DNA from: an uncultured Oscillospiraceae bacterium
Lineage (GTDB): Bacteria > Bacillota > Clostridia > Oscillospirales > Ruminococcaceae
Assembly (NCBI GenBank): GCA_958448395.1
Contig: CAUDDP010000004.1
Coordinates: 1-64,000, forward strand
Direction of reading: 5' to 3'
DNA: 64,000 nt
How positions within the stretch are numbered: position 1 is the stretch's first letter; the number at the start of each line of letters is the position of its first letter. Both the position numbers and the translations under genes were made by a program. The notes under the pieces were generated by a model. The model saw only the letters and a list, made by a program, of their open reading frames with translations, made no database searches and had not been told where the DNA came from. Below, piece by piece: positions 8,901 to 17,510 of the stretch.

Positions 8901-8936
8901 CGGCGGCTTTGATTTTCAGAGCCGCCGTTTATTTTT
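8901..8936 (+). terminator. Strong terminator-like hairpin
   Basis: CGGCGGCT at 8901-8908 pairs with AGCCGCCG at 8920-8927 around an 11-base loop, followed by TTTATTTTTG. It isolates the downstream sigma-factor block from the cargo genes. Confidence 0.65.
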
Positions 8937-8965
8937 GTCTATTCGACGACCCTTGACTATGTAGA

Positions 8966-8994
8966 CATGGCGGCTAAAGGAGGTAGCCGCCATG
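8966..8994 (+). promoter_or_regulatory. Hairpin with Shine-Dalgarno in the loop and start codon in the stem
   Basis: CATGGCGGCTA (8966-8976) is perfectly complementary to TAGCCGCCATG (8984-8994). The 7-base loop between them is AAGGAGG, a consensus ribosome-binding site, and the last three bases of the stem are the ATG of the small gene at 8992. In RNA this would present the anti-anti-SD site while burying the first start codon, a plausible translational switch. The immediately following second ATG (8995) lies just outside the stem. Confidence 0.7.
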
Positions 8995-9102
8995 ATGTAT
9001 AAGGCATATCGACAAAGTACGACCATTTTCTACTTATCAAAAAAAGCCCGACCGCCGCCGGGTATCTTTCTACCCATGAGTATGAACTATCAAATCATCT
9101 AA
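8992..9102 (+). CDS. Small peptide gene, 36 residues
   Basis: A short frame beginning ATGATG with AAGGAGG eight bases upstream. The product (MMYKAYRQSTTIFYLSKKAR, then PPPGIF...) is basic with no recognised domain. It is too short for usual gene calling, but the ribosome-binding site and the unusual hairpin around it argue for translation. It lies between two terminator-like hairpins and the sigma factor. It could be a leader peptide or a bona fide small protein. Confidence 0.5.
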   Translation: MMYKAYRQSTTIFYLSKKARPPPGIFLPMSMNYQII

Positions 9103-9278
9103 ATACCGCAGTTAATTCCTATGCGCTCGTCCGAGCTTTTTCGGACGGGCGCATTTTGTCTGCTCAAAAACTTTTTAAAAAAATTTGCTGTTCCAGTTGG
9201 CAAAATTTCGGTGCGTCCGTGGAGGGCAGCCGAAAAGGGAGAAATAACCCGCCCCCGGGAAAGAAAGGGGGTGAGAAC

Positions 9279-9716
9279 ATGAATCCTAATCGGTTTGAAT
9301 GGCAGACCAGATGTGAGTTTAATGCATACTGCAAGCACTCTTTACGCAATGAACTGATTGACGCTCTGCGGGAACGCAAAAGCCGGAAACGGCGCGAAGT
9401 GAATTTTTCAGACCTTGCCCCACATGAGGAAAAGCAGCTTTATACCATTGACAGATATTTTGTCAACGAGGAAGAAGAAGCCTTTTGTGCGGGTGGTTTG
9501 AAGATAACCGCGAAGCTGTTGGCTGACGCGCTCCATTCCCTACCGGACGAAAAACGGCAAGCCGTACTACTGTACTACTTTTTCAGCATGACGGACGCAG
9601 AAATCGCGGAAGTGATGAAGATACCACGCAGCACAGTACAGTATCGCCGGACAAGCTCTTTTGAACTGCTAAAAAGATTTTTGGAGGAACGCGCTGATGA
9701 ATGGAACGAATTTTAA
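9279..9716 (+). CDS. Sigma-70-like regulator of the conjugative element
   Basis: A 145-residue protein. The start ATG at 9279 is chosen because AAAGGGGGTGAG sits just upstream; an earlier frame start at 9156 has no such site. Region 2-like residues lie at the N-terminus, and a region 4 HTH lies near residues 85-135 (LHSLPDEKRQAVLLYYFFSM, then TDAEIAEVMKIPRSTVQYRR). This is the Tn916-Orf7/Tn1549-type sigma factor thought to control excision or transfer genes. It overlaps the next gene by 20 bases. Confidence 0.85.
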   Translation: MNPNRFEWQTRCEFNAYCKHSLRNELIDALRERKSRKRREVNFSDLAPHEEKQLYTIDRYFVNEEEEAFCAGGLKITAKLLADALHSLPDEKRQAVLLYYFFSMTDAEIAEVMKIPRSTVQYRRTSSFELLKRFLEERADEWNEF

Positions 9717-9951
9717 CGACGATGAGCGCGGCTTATTACCTTTCCCAGTCATTTTAGCCGCGACAAAGGGCGACCCTGACGCTATGAAAATTGTTTTGCA
9801 GCATTACCGAAGCTACATAGCCCACCTGTCTATGACAAAAATCCGCGACGAAAGCGGCAATAGCTACTGGGGCATAGACGAGGACTTACGAGAACGGCTG
9901 CAAGCAAAGCTCATGCAGGCTGTCCTTAATTTCAAAGTTTATAAGGACTAA
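9697..9951 (+). CDS. Conjugative-element helix-turn-helix protein (Orf8 type)
   Basis: An 84-residue protein of the 'helix-turn-helix, conjugative transposon-like' family (LPFPVILAATKGDPDAMKIV, then LQHYRSYIAHLS and a DEDLRERLQAKLMQAVLNFK tail). It always pairs with the preceding sigma factor in these elements and probably works with it. The 20-base overlap indicates coupling. Confidence 0.8.
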   Translation: MNGTNFNDDERGLLPFPVILAATKGDPDAMKIVLQHYRSYIAHLSMTKIRDESGNSYWGIDEDLRERLQAKLMQAVLNFKVYKD

Positions 9952-10341
9952 GCCATAATGCGGAGAGTTTACCCTTTTCCTCTCTGCACTGGCTGATGAA
10001 GCACCTTGACAAAGAAAGCGACGCAAGATAACGGCGACGCAGTATAGGGCAAATCGGGTACGTCCTTTTTGCGCTGAGCCATACAGAGGGTGCGCCATGA
10101 CGCTTTTCCTATTAGGATGAGCCGAGCGAGAAACACCGCGACGGGAAGCGAGTTAGCAGCTTGCGGGCGACGACACGCATTGAGGGGAGATAAGCCTTTA
10201 CAGCCACAGTCCGAGCGTTAGAAGCGTCGCAGGCAATGGGTAAAGCTGCCTTAAATGAGCAGGGGTGAAATTCCCGCGAGGTTGTGCTGACAGCCGCCCG
10301 ATGAAAGCCCACTTTTCGTAATTTGACCTTTTAGCCATTTT
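9952..10341 (+). ncRNA. Candidate structured noncoding RNA upstream of xis
   Basis: 390 bases hold no credible frame but are GC-rich and full of local pairings. TGCGGAGAG (9959-9967) pairs with CTCTCTGCA (9980-9988). GCGAG/CTTGC brackets the region around 10150-10170, and there are repeated gcgacgc-type motifs and a GGGGTGAAATTCCCGCGAGG stretch near 10262. The compact, purine-loop-rich look recalls transposon-associated RNAs such as HEARO/omega RNA, but no IscB/TnpB gene is present. The family assignment is unproven. Alternatively it is a long regulatory leader for xis-int. Confidence 0.4.
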
Positions 10342-10359
10342 ATGAAAGGGGGTATTCCT

Positions 10360-10596
10360 ATGGCAAAAAAGGAAACTGGAAGCCCCGCTATCCCTGTATT
10401 CCCTATGCTAAAGACCGTTGAGCAAATGAGCAAAGTTAGCGGTATCGGGGAAAATAAACTGCGCGAGCTTATGGATAGCGGCGAGCTTGAATATATACAG
10501 AATGGGAACCGTCGTTTGATAGCTGACGCTGCTATTTGGGACTGGTATCACAGAGCAAAGACAGCAGCAAAGCCCCCGGCACATCAAAGGGGTTAA
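10360..10596 (+). CDS. xis: Excisionase
   Basis: A 78-residue protein. The start is placed at 10360 because AAAGGGGG lies just before it; the in-frame ATG at 10342 lacks a site. It has a winged-HTH of the Tn916 Xis type (TVEQMSKVSGIGENKLRELM, then GNRRLIADAAIWDWY). It bends DNA at the element ends and favours excision by the integrase, whose gene begins 3 bases after its stop. Confidence 0.85.
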   Translation: MAKKETGSPAIPVFPMLKTVEQMSKVSGIGENKLRELMDSGELEYIQNGNRRLIADAAIWDWYHRAKTAAKPPAHQRG

Positions 10597-10599
10597 GCT

Positions 10600-11904
10600 A
10601 TGGCTATATCTGCAAGACAAGTAAAGAATAAACGCGATAGTAACGGTGTGTTGACCGGGCGACCGGGAACCGTTTACGACGTGAATATAAAGTACACCGC
10701 CCCAGACGGGCGAAAGAAATCCTATGCTAAGAAAGGCTTTGCTACCAAAAAGGAAGCAACGCAGCATGAAGCAGAAATGAAAACGAAGCTCCAAAATCCG
10801 GGGCAAATCGCTTCCATTGCTTCACAGCGAAAACAGACCGTTGCAAGCTACCTTAATGATTGGGTGGAAAGCTACGCAAGAGTGAACTTGCGCCCCTCTA
10901 CCTATGACGGGTACAAAAGAACCATTGCAAACTACATCAATCCATATATCGGCGGCGTTTCCCTTAATCAGCTTACCCCCGCTATGGTAGACAAAATGTT
11001 TCAGCAGATTATCGACAAAGGTTTGAAACCGTCCACCGCAGCCGGGGCTAAACGTGTTTTGAGTGTGGCGTTGAGCCACGCCCGGAAATACCGCTATATC
11101 GAAACCAACGCGGCAAAGGACACACTTACGAAGTTTGGAAAGAGCGACAAGACGCCCGATCCCTACACGCCGGAGCAGGTAAAAGCACTCATGCAGCGCG
11201 TCGAGGGCACCGTTTGGGAAATGCCTGTTATTTTAGGCGGGCTTTATGGTATGCGCCGTTCTGAAATCTTGGGCTTGCGTTGGCGCAATGTAGACTTGGA
11301 AAACAACACCTTTGACGTTTCCGAGCAGCTACCCTTTAAGGTGCCGCCGAAAACAAAAGTCATTGAGGAAATGGCACCGCCGAAATCCAACGGGCGAAAG
11401 CTGCCTATCACAGAGCTTGCCCGCCCGTTCTTTCTCAAACAGTTTGCCATGCAGGAAGCACAGCGCGAACAGGCAGAAAAGGACGGAAAGCCTTACTACG
11501 ACAATGACCTTGTTGTGGCGAAGCCGGACGGTTCGCCTATCTCCGCGTCGTGGGTATCTTCACAGTTTGGCAAGCTGCTTGAAGATTTGGATATGCCGCA
11601 TATCCGCTTTCACGATTTGCGCCATACAGCGGCTACGAATATGCACCAACTGACAGGCGACTTCTATACAGTAGGCGAAGTGTTAGGACATACACTTGCG
11701 GGTATCGGCGTATCGCTTGGGCTGTCTATGAACTTTGAAGCTGTTACCGCCCGTTATGTGGACGTGCGGCTTGAACGCAAAAAAGAAGTCCTGGACGCTT
11801 ATCATGGAGCAGTTAAGCAGGCTGACCCGGCAAAGGCAGAGAAAGCCGAGCCGAAGAAAACAAAGAGCGCAGCAAAGAAAAAGAGCAGCGATATGGAGCT
11901 TTAA
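10600..11904 (+). CDS. int: Tyrosine-recombinase integrase
   Basis: A 434-residue Tn916-family integrase. The N-terminal AP2-like arm-binding domain covers about 1-70, the SAM-like core-binding domain about 75-180 and the catalytic domain about 190-395. The catalytic set is visible: Arg219 in GMRRSE, His338 and Arg341 in HDLRH, His364 in LGHTL and nucleophile Tyr386 in ARYVDV. An extra Lys/Ala-rich tail (about 405-434) follows. It integrates and excises the element together with Xis. All active residues are intact, so the gene should be functional. Confidence 0.95.
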   Translation: MAISARQVKNKRDSNGVLTGRPGTVYDVNIKYTAPDGRKKSYAKKGFATKKEATQHEAEMKTKLQNPGQIASIASQRKQTVASYLNDWVESYARVNLRPSTYDGYKRTIANYINPYIGGVSLNQLTPAMVDKMFQQIIDKGLKPSTAAGAKRVLSVALSHARKYRYIETNAAKDTLTKFGKSDKTPDPYTPEQVKALMQRVEGTVWEMPVILGGLYGMRRSEILGLRWRNVDLENNTFDVSEQLPFKVPPKTKVIEEMAPPKSNGRKLPITELARPFFLKQFAMQEAQREQAEKDGKPYYDNDLVVAKPDGSPISASWVSSQFGKLLEDLDMPHIRFHDLRHTAATNMHQLTGDFYTVGEVLGHTLAGIGVSLGLSMNFEAVTARYVDVRLERKKEVLDAYHGAVKQADPAKAEKAEPKKTKSAAKKKSSDMEL

Positions 11905-11956
11905 CCGCTGTATCTCTTTACTGCTTCTTATATCACTTTATAGCCCCGCGTGGGAT

Positions 11957-12066
11957 TTGGGCACCATTGGGCACCATTTACTGAAAATACACCACAAAAA
12001 CAGGCAATAAAAGAAACGCCGAGAACGTGCAAAAACATAGTGTTTATGCGGGTTTCCGGCGTTTTC
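11957..12066 (+). repeat. Element right-end: tandem arm-type repeats and hairpin
   Basis: Two adjacent copies of TTGGGCACCA at 11957-11966 and 11967-11976 lie just after int, where integrase arm-binding repeats are expected. At 12014-12021 AAACGCCG pairs with CGGCGTTT at 12057-12064, a hairpin followed by TTC that may end int transcription. The attachment site itself should lie between here and about 12150, but the left end is outside the window, so the exact att core cannot be read. Confidence 0.5.
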
Positions 12067-12163
12067 TAATCCCTCAACCGACCTAAAATCATCTCGTGCG
12101 AGAGAGAAAAATTCTACTATTTTTTATCCGTTTTCAGCGGGTATGTCAACAGCGTTATGTTTT

Positions 12164-12823
12164 TTATGCGGTTACGCCATACTGTGCCCGATATGCCAAC
12201 ATCGCATCCAAATATTCCTTACCCGGAATCACATCATTCTGAATGGCAGCAATGATATCTTCCATGTTGACAATGGCATACACTGGCACACCATATGTCT
12301 CATAAACCGTTTGTACTGCTGATTTCTCCCCCTGCAATGCTTTTTCCATTCGATCTACAGTAATCACCATCCCGATAATATCTACCTTTGCAGCACCGGT
12401 CAGCTTCGGATACACCTCTGCCATTGCCTTACCGGACGTCATAACGTCTTCAATGATGACAACCTTATCCCCATCTTGCAGCGACTTTCCGACAAACATA
12501 CCACCCTCGCCGTGGTCTTTTACTTCCTTGCGATCAAAGCAATACCCAACTTCTTTCTCATATTCCGTTGCCATTGCAACTGCTGCACTGGTTGCTAACG
12601 GAATGCCCTTATAAGCTGGTCCAAAGAGCGTGTCCGGCTCTAAGCTGTGCTCCTGCATACAAGCAGCATAGTACTTACCAAGCTGTGCCAGCTGCTTGCC
12701 GGTTTTATAATTCCCAGTGTTGATGAAATACGGTGCCTGTCTGCCACTCTTCAGTGTAAAAGACCCAAATGTCAAAACACCACAATCCACCATAAACCGA
12801 ATGAATTCCTCTTTGTACGTCAT
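12164..12823 (-). CDS. pyrE: Orotate phosphoribosyltransferase
   Basis: A 219-residue enzyme that joins orotate to PRPP to give OMP in pyrimidine synthesis. It has the PRPP-binding signature VVIIEDVMTSGKA near residues 135-147 and the PyrE pattern FGPAYKGIPLA and FDRKEVKDHGEGG. It is preceded by AGAGAGGAAG. It lies 83 bases behind nadE on the same strand and may be read through from it. The conjugative element ends just past its 3' end. Confidence 0.95.
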   Translation of the reverse strand: MTYKEEFIRFMVDCGVLTFGSFTLKSGRQAPYFINTGNYKTGKQLAQLGKYYAACMQEHSLEPDTLFGPAYKGIPLATSAAVAMATEYEKEVGYCFDRKEVKDHGEGGMFVGKSLQDGDKVVIIEDVMTSGKAMAEVYPKLTGAAKVDIIGMVITVDRMEKALQGEKSAVQTVYETYGVPVYAIVNMEDIIAAIQNDVIPGKEYLDAMLAYRAQYGVTA

Positions 12824-12906
12824 AATGATACTTCCTCTCTTTTATGATAAAACAATTTAATATCCGCTATTCCCCTTACAGAAAGGGACAGCTTTTTATT
12901 TTTATT

Positions 12907-14826
12907 TCAAGATATTGTATCCAAATCTGCCAACCACAACGCCCGGCTCGCATCGCTCGGCATCCGCCAGTCTCCTCTCGGCGACAACGTCACACTGCCG
13001 ACCTTCGGGGCATCCGGCAAACAGGAACGCTTGAATTGCTGGGAAAAGAACCGTCGGTAAAAACTACGCAGCCATTTCAGAATCACAGCCGCTTCGTACC
13101 GCTCCCCCAGTGCATACACTGCCAGCCGATAAATTTTAGACGGTGTAAATCCAAATCGCAGCACATAGTACAGGAAAAAATCATGCAGTTCGTAAGGCCC
13201 TACCAAATCCTCTGTCTTCTGTGCAATCGTACCATCTGCCTCTGGCGGCAACAGCTCCGGACTCACTGGCGTATCCAACACATCCAACAGCACTGCTCCC
13301 AAACCAGCATTGGTCTTGCCTGCTTCATATTGTACCAGATACCGCACCAGTGTCTTTGGAATGGAAGCATTCACAGCATACATACTCATATGATCCCCAT
13401 TATAGGTTGCCCAACCCAGTGCCAGTTCTGACAGGTCGCCCGTGCCAACTACAATCCCACCACATTGATTCGCCAAATCCATTAGAACTTGTGTGCGTTC
13501 TCTTGCCTGACTGTTTTCATAGGTGACATCATGCACCGATTCGTCCTGTCCAATATCAGCAAAATGCTGTCGAACACTTTTTTGAATGGGAATTTCCCGC
13601 AAGGTGGCACCATATGCCTTTGCAAGGCGGCAGGCATTCTGATAGGTACGGTCTGTTGTTCCAAAGCAGGGCATCGTTACCGCAAGAATGCCATCCCGTT
13701 TCAAACCCAACCGATCAAATGCGTGTACCATGACAATCAATGCCAGCGTAGAGTCCAGACCGCCGGACAAACCCACGACCGCATGACGGCAGCCAATGTG
13801 CTGTAGACGAGTTGCCAGACCGGTTGACTGCAAAGTCAAAATGGTTTCGCAGCGTTCGGAAAGTTCCTCTTTTCCGGTTGGCACAAATGGAGTTGGTGAT
13901 ACAAACCGATTCAAAGCCGTTTCCGTCTGTGGCATCGAAAAAGCAGTGCAGACAGTTGTCATGGGCAGTGGCTGAAAGGTACTGGAACGCTGCCGTTCTG
14001 CGGTCATTCTCTGTAAATCTACTTCCGCACAGAGCAAGCCATTGGAAAATAAGTCGGACTGTGCCAGAATAGAACTGTTCTCCAAAATCAAATTGTGTCC
14101 GGCAAAGACCATATCCTGCGTGGATTCTCCCATACCAGCATCGGCATAGGCATAGGCACAGAGAAGACTACCAGATTTTGCTTGTAGGATGGTACGGCGA
14201 TAAGCAGCCTTTCCAATGATTTCGTCACTGCAAGAGAGATTCACGATTAACGTTGCACCCATACGTGCCATACGCACCGATGGCGTATCAGCTGCCCAGA
14301 CATCTTCACAAATTTCCACACCAAATGTAAAATCTGAATTTTCCTGACAGGTGAACAGCTGTTCTGCTCCGAATGGACAAGCTGCAATTCCATCCGCCTG
14401 CCAAAAAGTGCTGTTCTTTGCTGGTATCCCACTGGTAAAATGCCGCTGCTCATAGAATTCCCCATAATTAGGAAGATGCTGCTTCGGCACAACCCCCAGC
14501 ACTGTTCCCTGATAACAAACCGCTGCACAGTTATAAAGTGCCCCTGCGTGCCGAATTGGCAGCCCGACAATACAAATGCAGGAAAGGTCTTTCATTTCCT
14601 GCAAAATGGTATGAAGTGCCTGCAAAGCACCATCCAGTAAAATTTGCTGTAGAAACAAATCGCCGCAGGTATAGCCCGTCAAGCAGAGTTCTGGAAATAC
14701 CACCAGCTTAACCCCTTGTGCAGCTGCTTTTTTTGCTATTTCAATAATTTGCATTGCATTATAGTTACAGTCTGCCACACGAAGCGGCGGCGTTGCACAG
14801 GCAATCCGAAAAAATCCGTCTTTCAT
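12907..14826 (-). CDS. nadE: Glutamine-dependent NAD+ synthase
   Basis: A 639-residue two-domain enzyme that amidates deamido-NAD with glutamine-derived ammonia. The N-terminal nitrilase-type glutaminase has Glu46 (VVFPELCLTGY), the Lys in VVPKQHLPNYGEFYE and the Cys in GVEICEDVW. The C-terminal ATP-dependent synthetase has the P-loop GLSGGLDST. The ATG at 14826 is chosen for GAGGAGAGG upstream; a longer frame to 14955 lacks a site and crosses the promoter. Confidence 0.95.
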   Translation of the reverse strand: MKDGFFRIACATPPLRVADCNYNAMQIIEIAKKAAAQGVKLVVFPELCLTGYTCGDLFLQQILLDGALQALHTILQEMKDLSCICIVGLPIRHAGALYNCAAVCYQGTVLGVVPKQHLPNYGEFYEQRHFTSGIPAKNSTFWQADGIAACPFGAEQLFTCQENSDFTFGVEICEDVWAADTPSVRMARMGATLIVNLSCSDEIIGKAAYRRTILQAKSGSLLCAYAYADAGMGESTQDMVFAGHNLILENSSILAQSDLFSNGLLCAEVDLQRMTAERQRSSTFQPLPMTTVCTAFSMPQTETALNRFVSPTPFVPTGKEELSERCETILTLQSTGLATRLQHIGCRHAVVGLSGGLDSTLALIVMVHAFDRLGLKRDGILAVTMPCFGTTDRTYQNACRLAKAYGATLREIPIQKSVRQHFADIGQDESVHDVTYENSQARERTQVLMDLANQCGGIVVGTGDLSELALGWATYNGDHMSMYAVNASIPKTLVRYLVQYEAGKTNAGLGAVLLDVLDTPVSPELLPPEADGTIAQKTEDLVGPYELHDFFLYYVLRFGFTPSKIYRLAVYALGERYEAAVILKWLRSFYRRFFSQQFKRSCLPDAPKVGSVTLSPRGDWRMPSDASRALWLADLDTIS

Positions 14827-14862
14827 CGTCCTCTCCTCTTTCCAACACAATTTCTTTTCTCT

Positions 14863-14891
14863 ATTATACCGAAAAAAGCAGAAAGATGCAA
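14863..14891 (-). promoter_or_regulatory. nadE promoter
   Basis: On the minus strand TTGCAT (14891-14886) and TATAAT (14868-14863) are 17 bp apart, 37 bp before the nadE ATG. Repeat copy A begins about 20 bp upstream of the -35 box. Confidence 0.75.
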
Positions 14892-14910
14892 GTGTATTCT
14901 GTAATTTATC

Positions 14911-15238
14911 ACAGAAATCTATTTTTGTATTTTCTCTCACGGATAACGGTCTCACCTCCGCCGGCAGAATCGCTACGCTGTCTGCCTGTGTCCGCTGTCC
15001 GCCGTTGTAAGTTGTACAAACTTACAGTTTTGTTCCTCTAAATTTCTGTATTCTGTATCGTTTCGTTATTTTAGAGGGCGGACAGCGGCAGCCTGTTTTT
15101 CCTTCCGTTACCAAAACTCTAATTACAGCGTTCCGCAGGGGACAGCTTGTTCCCTGCACCCTTCCGCCAAGCTGAATCAGCTTGACCATAGTTGCCATTC
15201 GGCAGAGCAATCCACGCCATAAAAAATGAATTTCTGTA
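14911..15238 (+). repeat. Dispersed intergenic repeat, long copy A
   Basis: About 328 bp between the divergent nadE and mscL promoters. The outer ends are imperfect inverted repeats around ACAGAAATCTATTTTT and the reverse complement AAAAAATGAATTTCTGT. The core shares long blocks with copies B, C and D: GGCAGAATCGC...TCTGCC, GTCCGCTGTCCGCC paired with GGCGGACAGCGG about 70 bases on, GGGGACAGCTTGTTCCCTG, AAGCTGAATCAGCTTGACC and TTGCCATTCGGCAGA. Short coding frames inside are spurious. Confidence 0.85.
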
Positions 15239-15297
15239 AGTTTATCCACTGCTCCTGCATCTCTCTTTAAAACAGATGAAATTTCACAAAATACAAA

Positions 15298-15326
15298 TTG
15301 ACAGCAATCAGGAAATGTGCTATAAT
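15298..15326 (+). promoter_or_regulatory. mscL promoter
   Basis: A perfect sigma-A consensus: TTGACA at 15298-15303 and TATAAT at 15321-15326, 17-bp spacer, about 75 bp before the mscL start. Confidence 0.85.
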
Positions 15327-15402
15327 CATAAAAAATGCGTCATTCTGTTTGCTATTTCTCACCATTTCGACAATATCACAACAGAATAGAAAGGACTTAA
15401 AA

Positions 15403-15852
15403 ATGGCTATGGAAACAAAAGAACCGCAGGAAAAAAAGAACTTTGTCTCCCGTTTCTTTGGAGAATTTAGGGAATTTATTGCAAAGGGCAATGTATTGGA
15501 TATGGCAGTCGGCGTAGTTGTTGGCAGTGCCTTTACAGCAATTGTCAATGCACTGGTTGACAATATCTTAATGCCGTTGGTTGGTGCCATCATCGCTGGT
15601 ATTAACTTCCAAGACCTTGGTTTCCACATTCCGTGGGGCAATCATCCATACATCAACATCGGTGCATTTTTATCCGCTGTGATCACCTTCCTGATTACAG
15701 CATTCTGTGTCTTTTTGATTGTAAAGGCATTCAATACCATGCGAAACTTCCGAAAAAAAGAGGAAGAAAAGAAGGAGGAACCAGCAAAAGTGGCTCCCGA
15801 TATTGCCTTGCTCACAGAAATCCGCGACCTCCTGAAAGCACAAGAAAAATAA
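15403..15852 (+). CDS. mscL: Large-conductance mechanosensitive channel
   Basis: A 149-residue membrane channel that opens under hypo-osmotic stress. The first membrane helix carries the family signature (GNVLDMAVGVVVGSAFTAIV, residues about 29-48). A periplasmic loop, a second helix (about 83-107) and a charged C-terminal bundle (FRKKEEEKKEE) follow. The start at 15403 has AAAGGAC upstream; an earlier in-frame start at 15298 lies within the promoter and is excluded. Confidence 0.95.
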   Translation: MAMETKEPQEKKNFVSRFFGEFREFIAKGNVLDMAVGVVVGSAFTAIVNALVDNILMPLVGAIIAGINFQDLGFHIPWGNHPYINIGAFLSAVITFLITAFCVFLIVKAFNTMRNFRKKEEEKKEEPAKVAPDIALLTEIRDLLKAQEK

Positions 15853-15877
15853 TACTTTTACAAAATGGAGTAATATA

Positions 15878-16546
15878 ATGCAAACAGAACGAAAAGCATT
15901 GAAAAAAATATGGATTTCCTATTGTATTTTCTTTTTTGCAGTATGGAGTGTATTCCACTTTTTTGTTGAAGGTTGGCTGGATCGAACCATCACAATCGAA
16001 TGGCAAAATCAGCTGATCAAATCTGGGCTAATTAAAAATCTTGTATGGACCCTGCCTGCATGGTTATTGTTACAGCGATATGCAGAAAATGCCTACGTCA
16101 AGCCAAAGGTATTATTCCGTTTTCACAGAGATTGTTTCAAATGGCTATGGGTATTTGTGTTATTTGCCATTTATCTTTTAATTGGTGCATATCGACAACA
16201 TGGCAGTTTGCAAATACAACCCGATTTTGGTGTAGCATCTATAATTATCGTGCTTTTCGTCGGACTTACAGAAGAAATGGTATTTCGTGGATGGCTATTG
16301 AATGTAACCTATTCGGACAAAAATAAGTGGCTGGCAATTGGTGCAAATGCGGTGCTGTTCCTAATGATTCATTTTCCAACATGGATTATGGACGGTATTT
16401 TTGTCAGCAGCTTTACTAGCTTTGGATTTGTCTGCATTTTGGTTTTGAGTGTGATATTCAGTCTTGCTTTTATTAAGACAAAAAATCTGCTTCTGCCGAT
16501 TGGACTGCATATGTTCTGGGACTTATTGATGTTTTTATTTTATTAA
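15878..16546 (+). CDS. CPBP-family intramembrane metalloprotease
   Basis: A 222-residue membrane protein with about six to seven helices. It carries the CPBP/Abi motif EEMVFRG near residues 130-136, a following His in IHFPTW and a third motif HMFWDLL near the C-terminus, which together form the glutamate/histidine active site. Homologues process prenylated proteins or act in bacteriocin self-immunity. It is 25 bases behind mscL and probably co-transcribed. The substrate is unknown. Confidence 0.85.
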   Translation: MQTERKALKKIWISYCIFFFAVWSVFHFFVEGWLDRTITIEWQNQLIKSGLIKNLVWTLPAWLLLQRYAENAYVKPKVLFRFHRDCFKWLWVFVLFAIYLLIGAYRQHGSLQIQPDFGVASIIIVLFVGLTEEMVFRGWLLNVTYSDKNKWLAIGANAVLFLMIHFPTWIMDGIFVSSFTSFGFVCILVLSVIFSLAFIKTKNLLLPIGLHMFWDLLMFLFY

Positions 16547-16575
16547 GAGATAAAGAGCCTATCTCATCAACAAAT

Positions 16576-16616
16576 AACCCACTGCCGATGGACATTTCAC
16601 CGACAGTGGGTTTTGT
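16576..16616. terminator. Bidirectional terminator between CPBP gene and cotJC
   Basis: AACCCACTG at 16576-16584 pairs with CAGTGGGTT at 16604-16612, with T-runs on both sides as seen from each strand. The genes on either side converge. Confidence 0.8.
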
Positions 16617-16633
16617 ACTATAATCTTTTCTAT

Positions 16634-17254
16634 TTACTTCTTCCTTTGCTTTCCACACCCCTTGTCAAATGCCGGATTGCAGCAATAGAAATTCTTGCTG
16701 TTCAACTCATCCTGCACTTGCCGCATGGCTTCCCCAAATCGTTGGAAATGCACGATTTCCCGCTGTCGCAGGAACTTGATCGGATCCCGTACATCTGGAT
16801 CATCGCATAAACGCAGGATATTTTCGTAGGTGGAACGTGCTTTTTGCTCTGCGGCTAAATCCTCCGTCAAATCCGTAATCGGATCGCCTTTGGACTGAAA
16901 ATAAGCTGCTGTAAACGGCATACCGGATGATCCCTGAGGATAAATGCCAGCAGTATGATCCACAAAATATTCTGCATAACCATCTGCCAGAATCTGCTCC
17001 GGTGTCATGTCTCTTGTCAGCTGATACAAAATCGCTGAAACCAATTCAACATGTGCCAGTTCCTCAGTTGCTATATCTGTCAAAACACCCTTTACTTTGT
17101 TATTTTTCATTCCATACCGCTGATGCATATATCGCAAAGAGGCAGATAATTCTCCATCTGGCCCACCTAATTGGGTAATAATAAATTTTGCTAGCCTAGG
17201 ATTTGGCGTTTTAATATTCACAGGATACTGTAATTTTTTCTCATAAACCCACAT
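16634..17254 (-). CDS. cotJC: Spore coat protein CotJC, manganese-catalase family
   Basis: A 206-residue ferritin-like protein (MWVYEKKLQYPVNI start). The helices carry di-metal ligands: GGPDGELSASLRY, TEELAHVELVSAI and DLAAEQKARSTYE, with EIVHFQRFGEA near the C-terminus. The start at 17254 is chosen for GGGAGGCGA upstream. CotJC is an inner coat component made in the mother cell. The C-terminal tail has Cys and Lys residues (FYCCNPAFDKGCGK) as in other clostridial copies. It is the last gene of cotJABC. Confidence 0.92.
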   Translation of the reverse strand: MWVYEKKLQYPVNIKTPNPRLAKFIITQLGGPDGELSASLRYMHQRYGMKNNKVKGVLTDIATEELAHVELVSAILYQLTRDMTPEQILADGYAEYFVDHTAGIYPQGSSGMPFTAAYFQSKGDPITDLTEDLAAEQKARSTYENILRLCDDPDVRDPIKFLRQREIVHFQRFGEAMRQVQDELNSKNFYCCNPAFDKGCGKQRKK

Positions 17255-17255
17255 C

Positions 17256-17510
17256 TTAATTCGCCTCCCGTTCCCATGGCCATGGTGCATCTGTCCAATC
17301 CCAACGCTCAGTTGTATTCGACTGGCACGCCTGAATCGGACCATATTTCTCTGTATACATCTTTTCTGCTTTTTTCTTCATTTCTAAATGCTTGCGGTAC
17401 TGCTCCATTGCCCGTTTACAGTTTGGATGCGTATCCAGATATAACTGCAACTCATAGAGTACAAAATCATATTGCTGAATGCTCCGTAGCAATAACTCCC
17501 GTTCACGCAT
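17256..17510 (-). CDS. cotJB: Spore coat protein CotJB
   Basis: An 84-residue protein with the CotJB pattern (LLRSIQQYDFVLYELQLYLD, THPNCKRAMEQYRKH and a final WDWTDAPWPWE). GGAGGTGAG precedes the ATG at 17510, which overlaps the end of cotJA by 8 bases. It is needed with CotJC for coat assembly. Confidence 0.93.
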   Translation of the reverse strand: MRERELLLRSIQQYDFVLYELQLYLDTHPNCKRAMEQYRKHLEMKKKAEKMYTEKYGPIQACQSNTTERWDWTDAPWPWEREAN

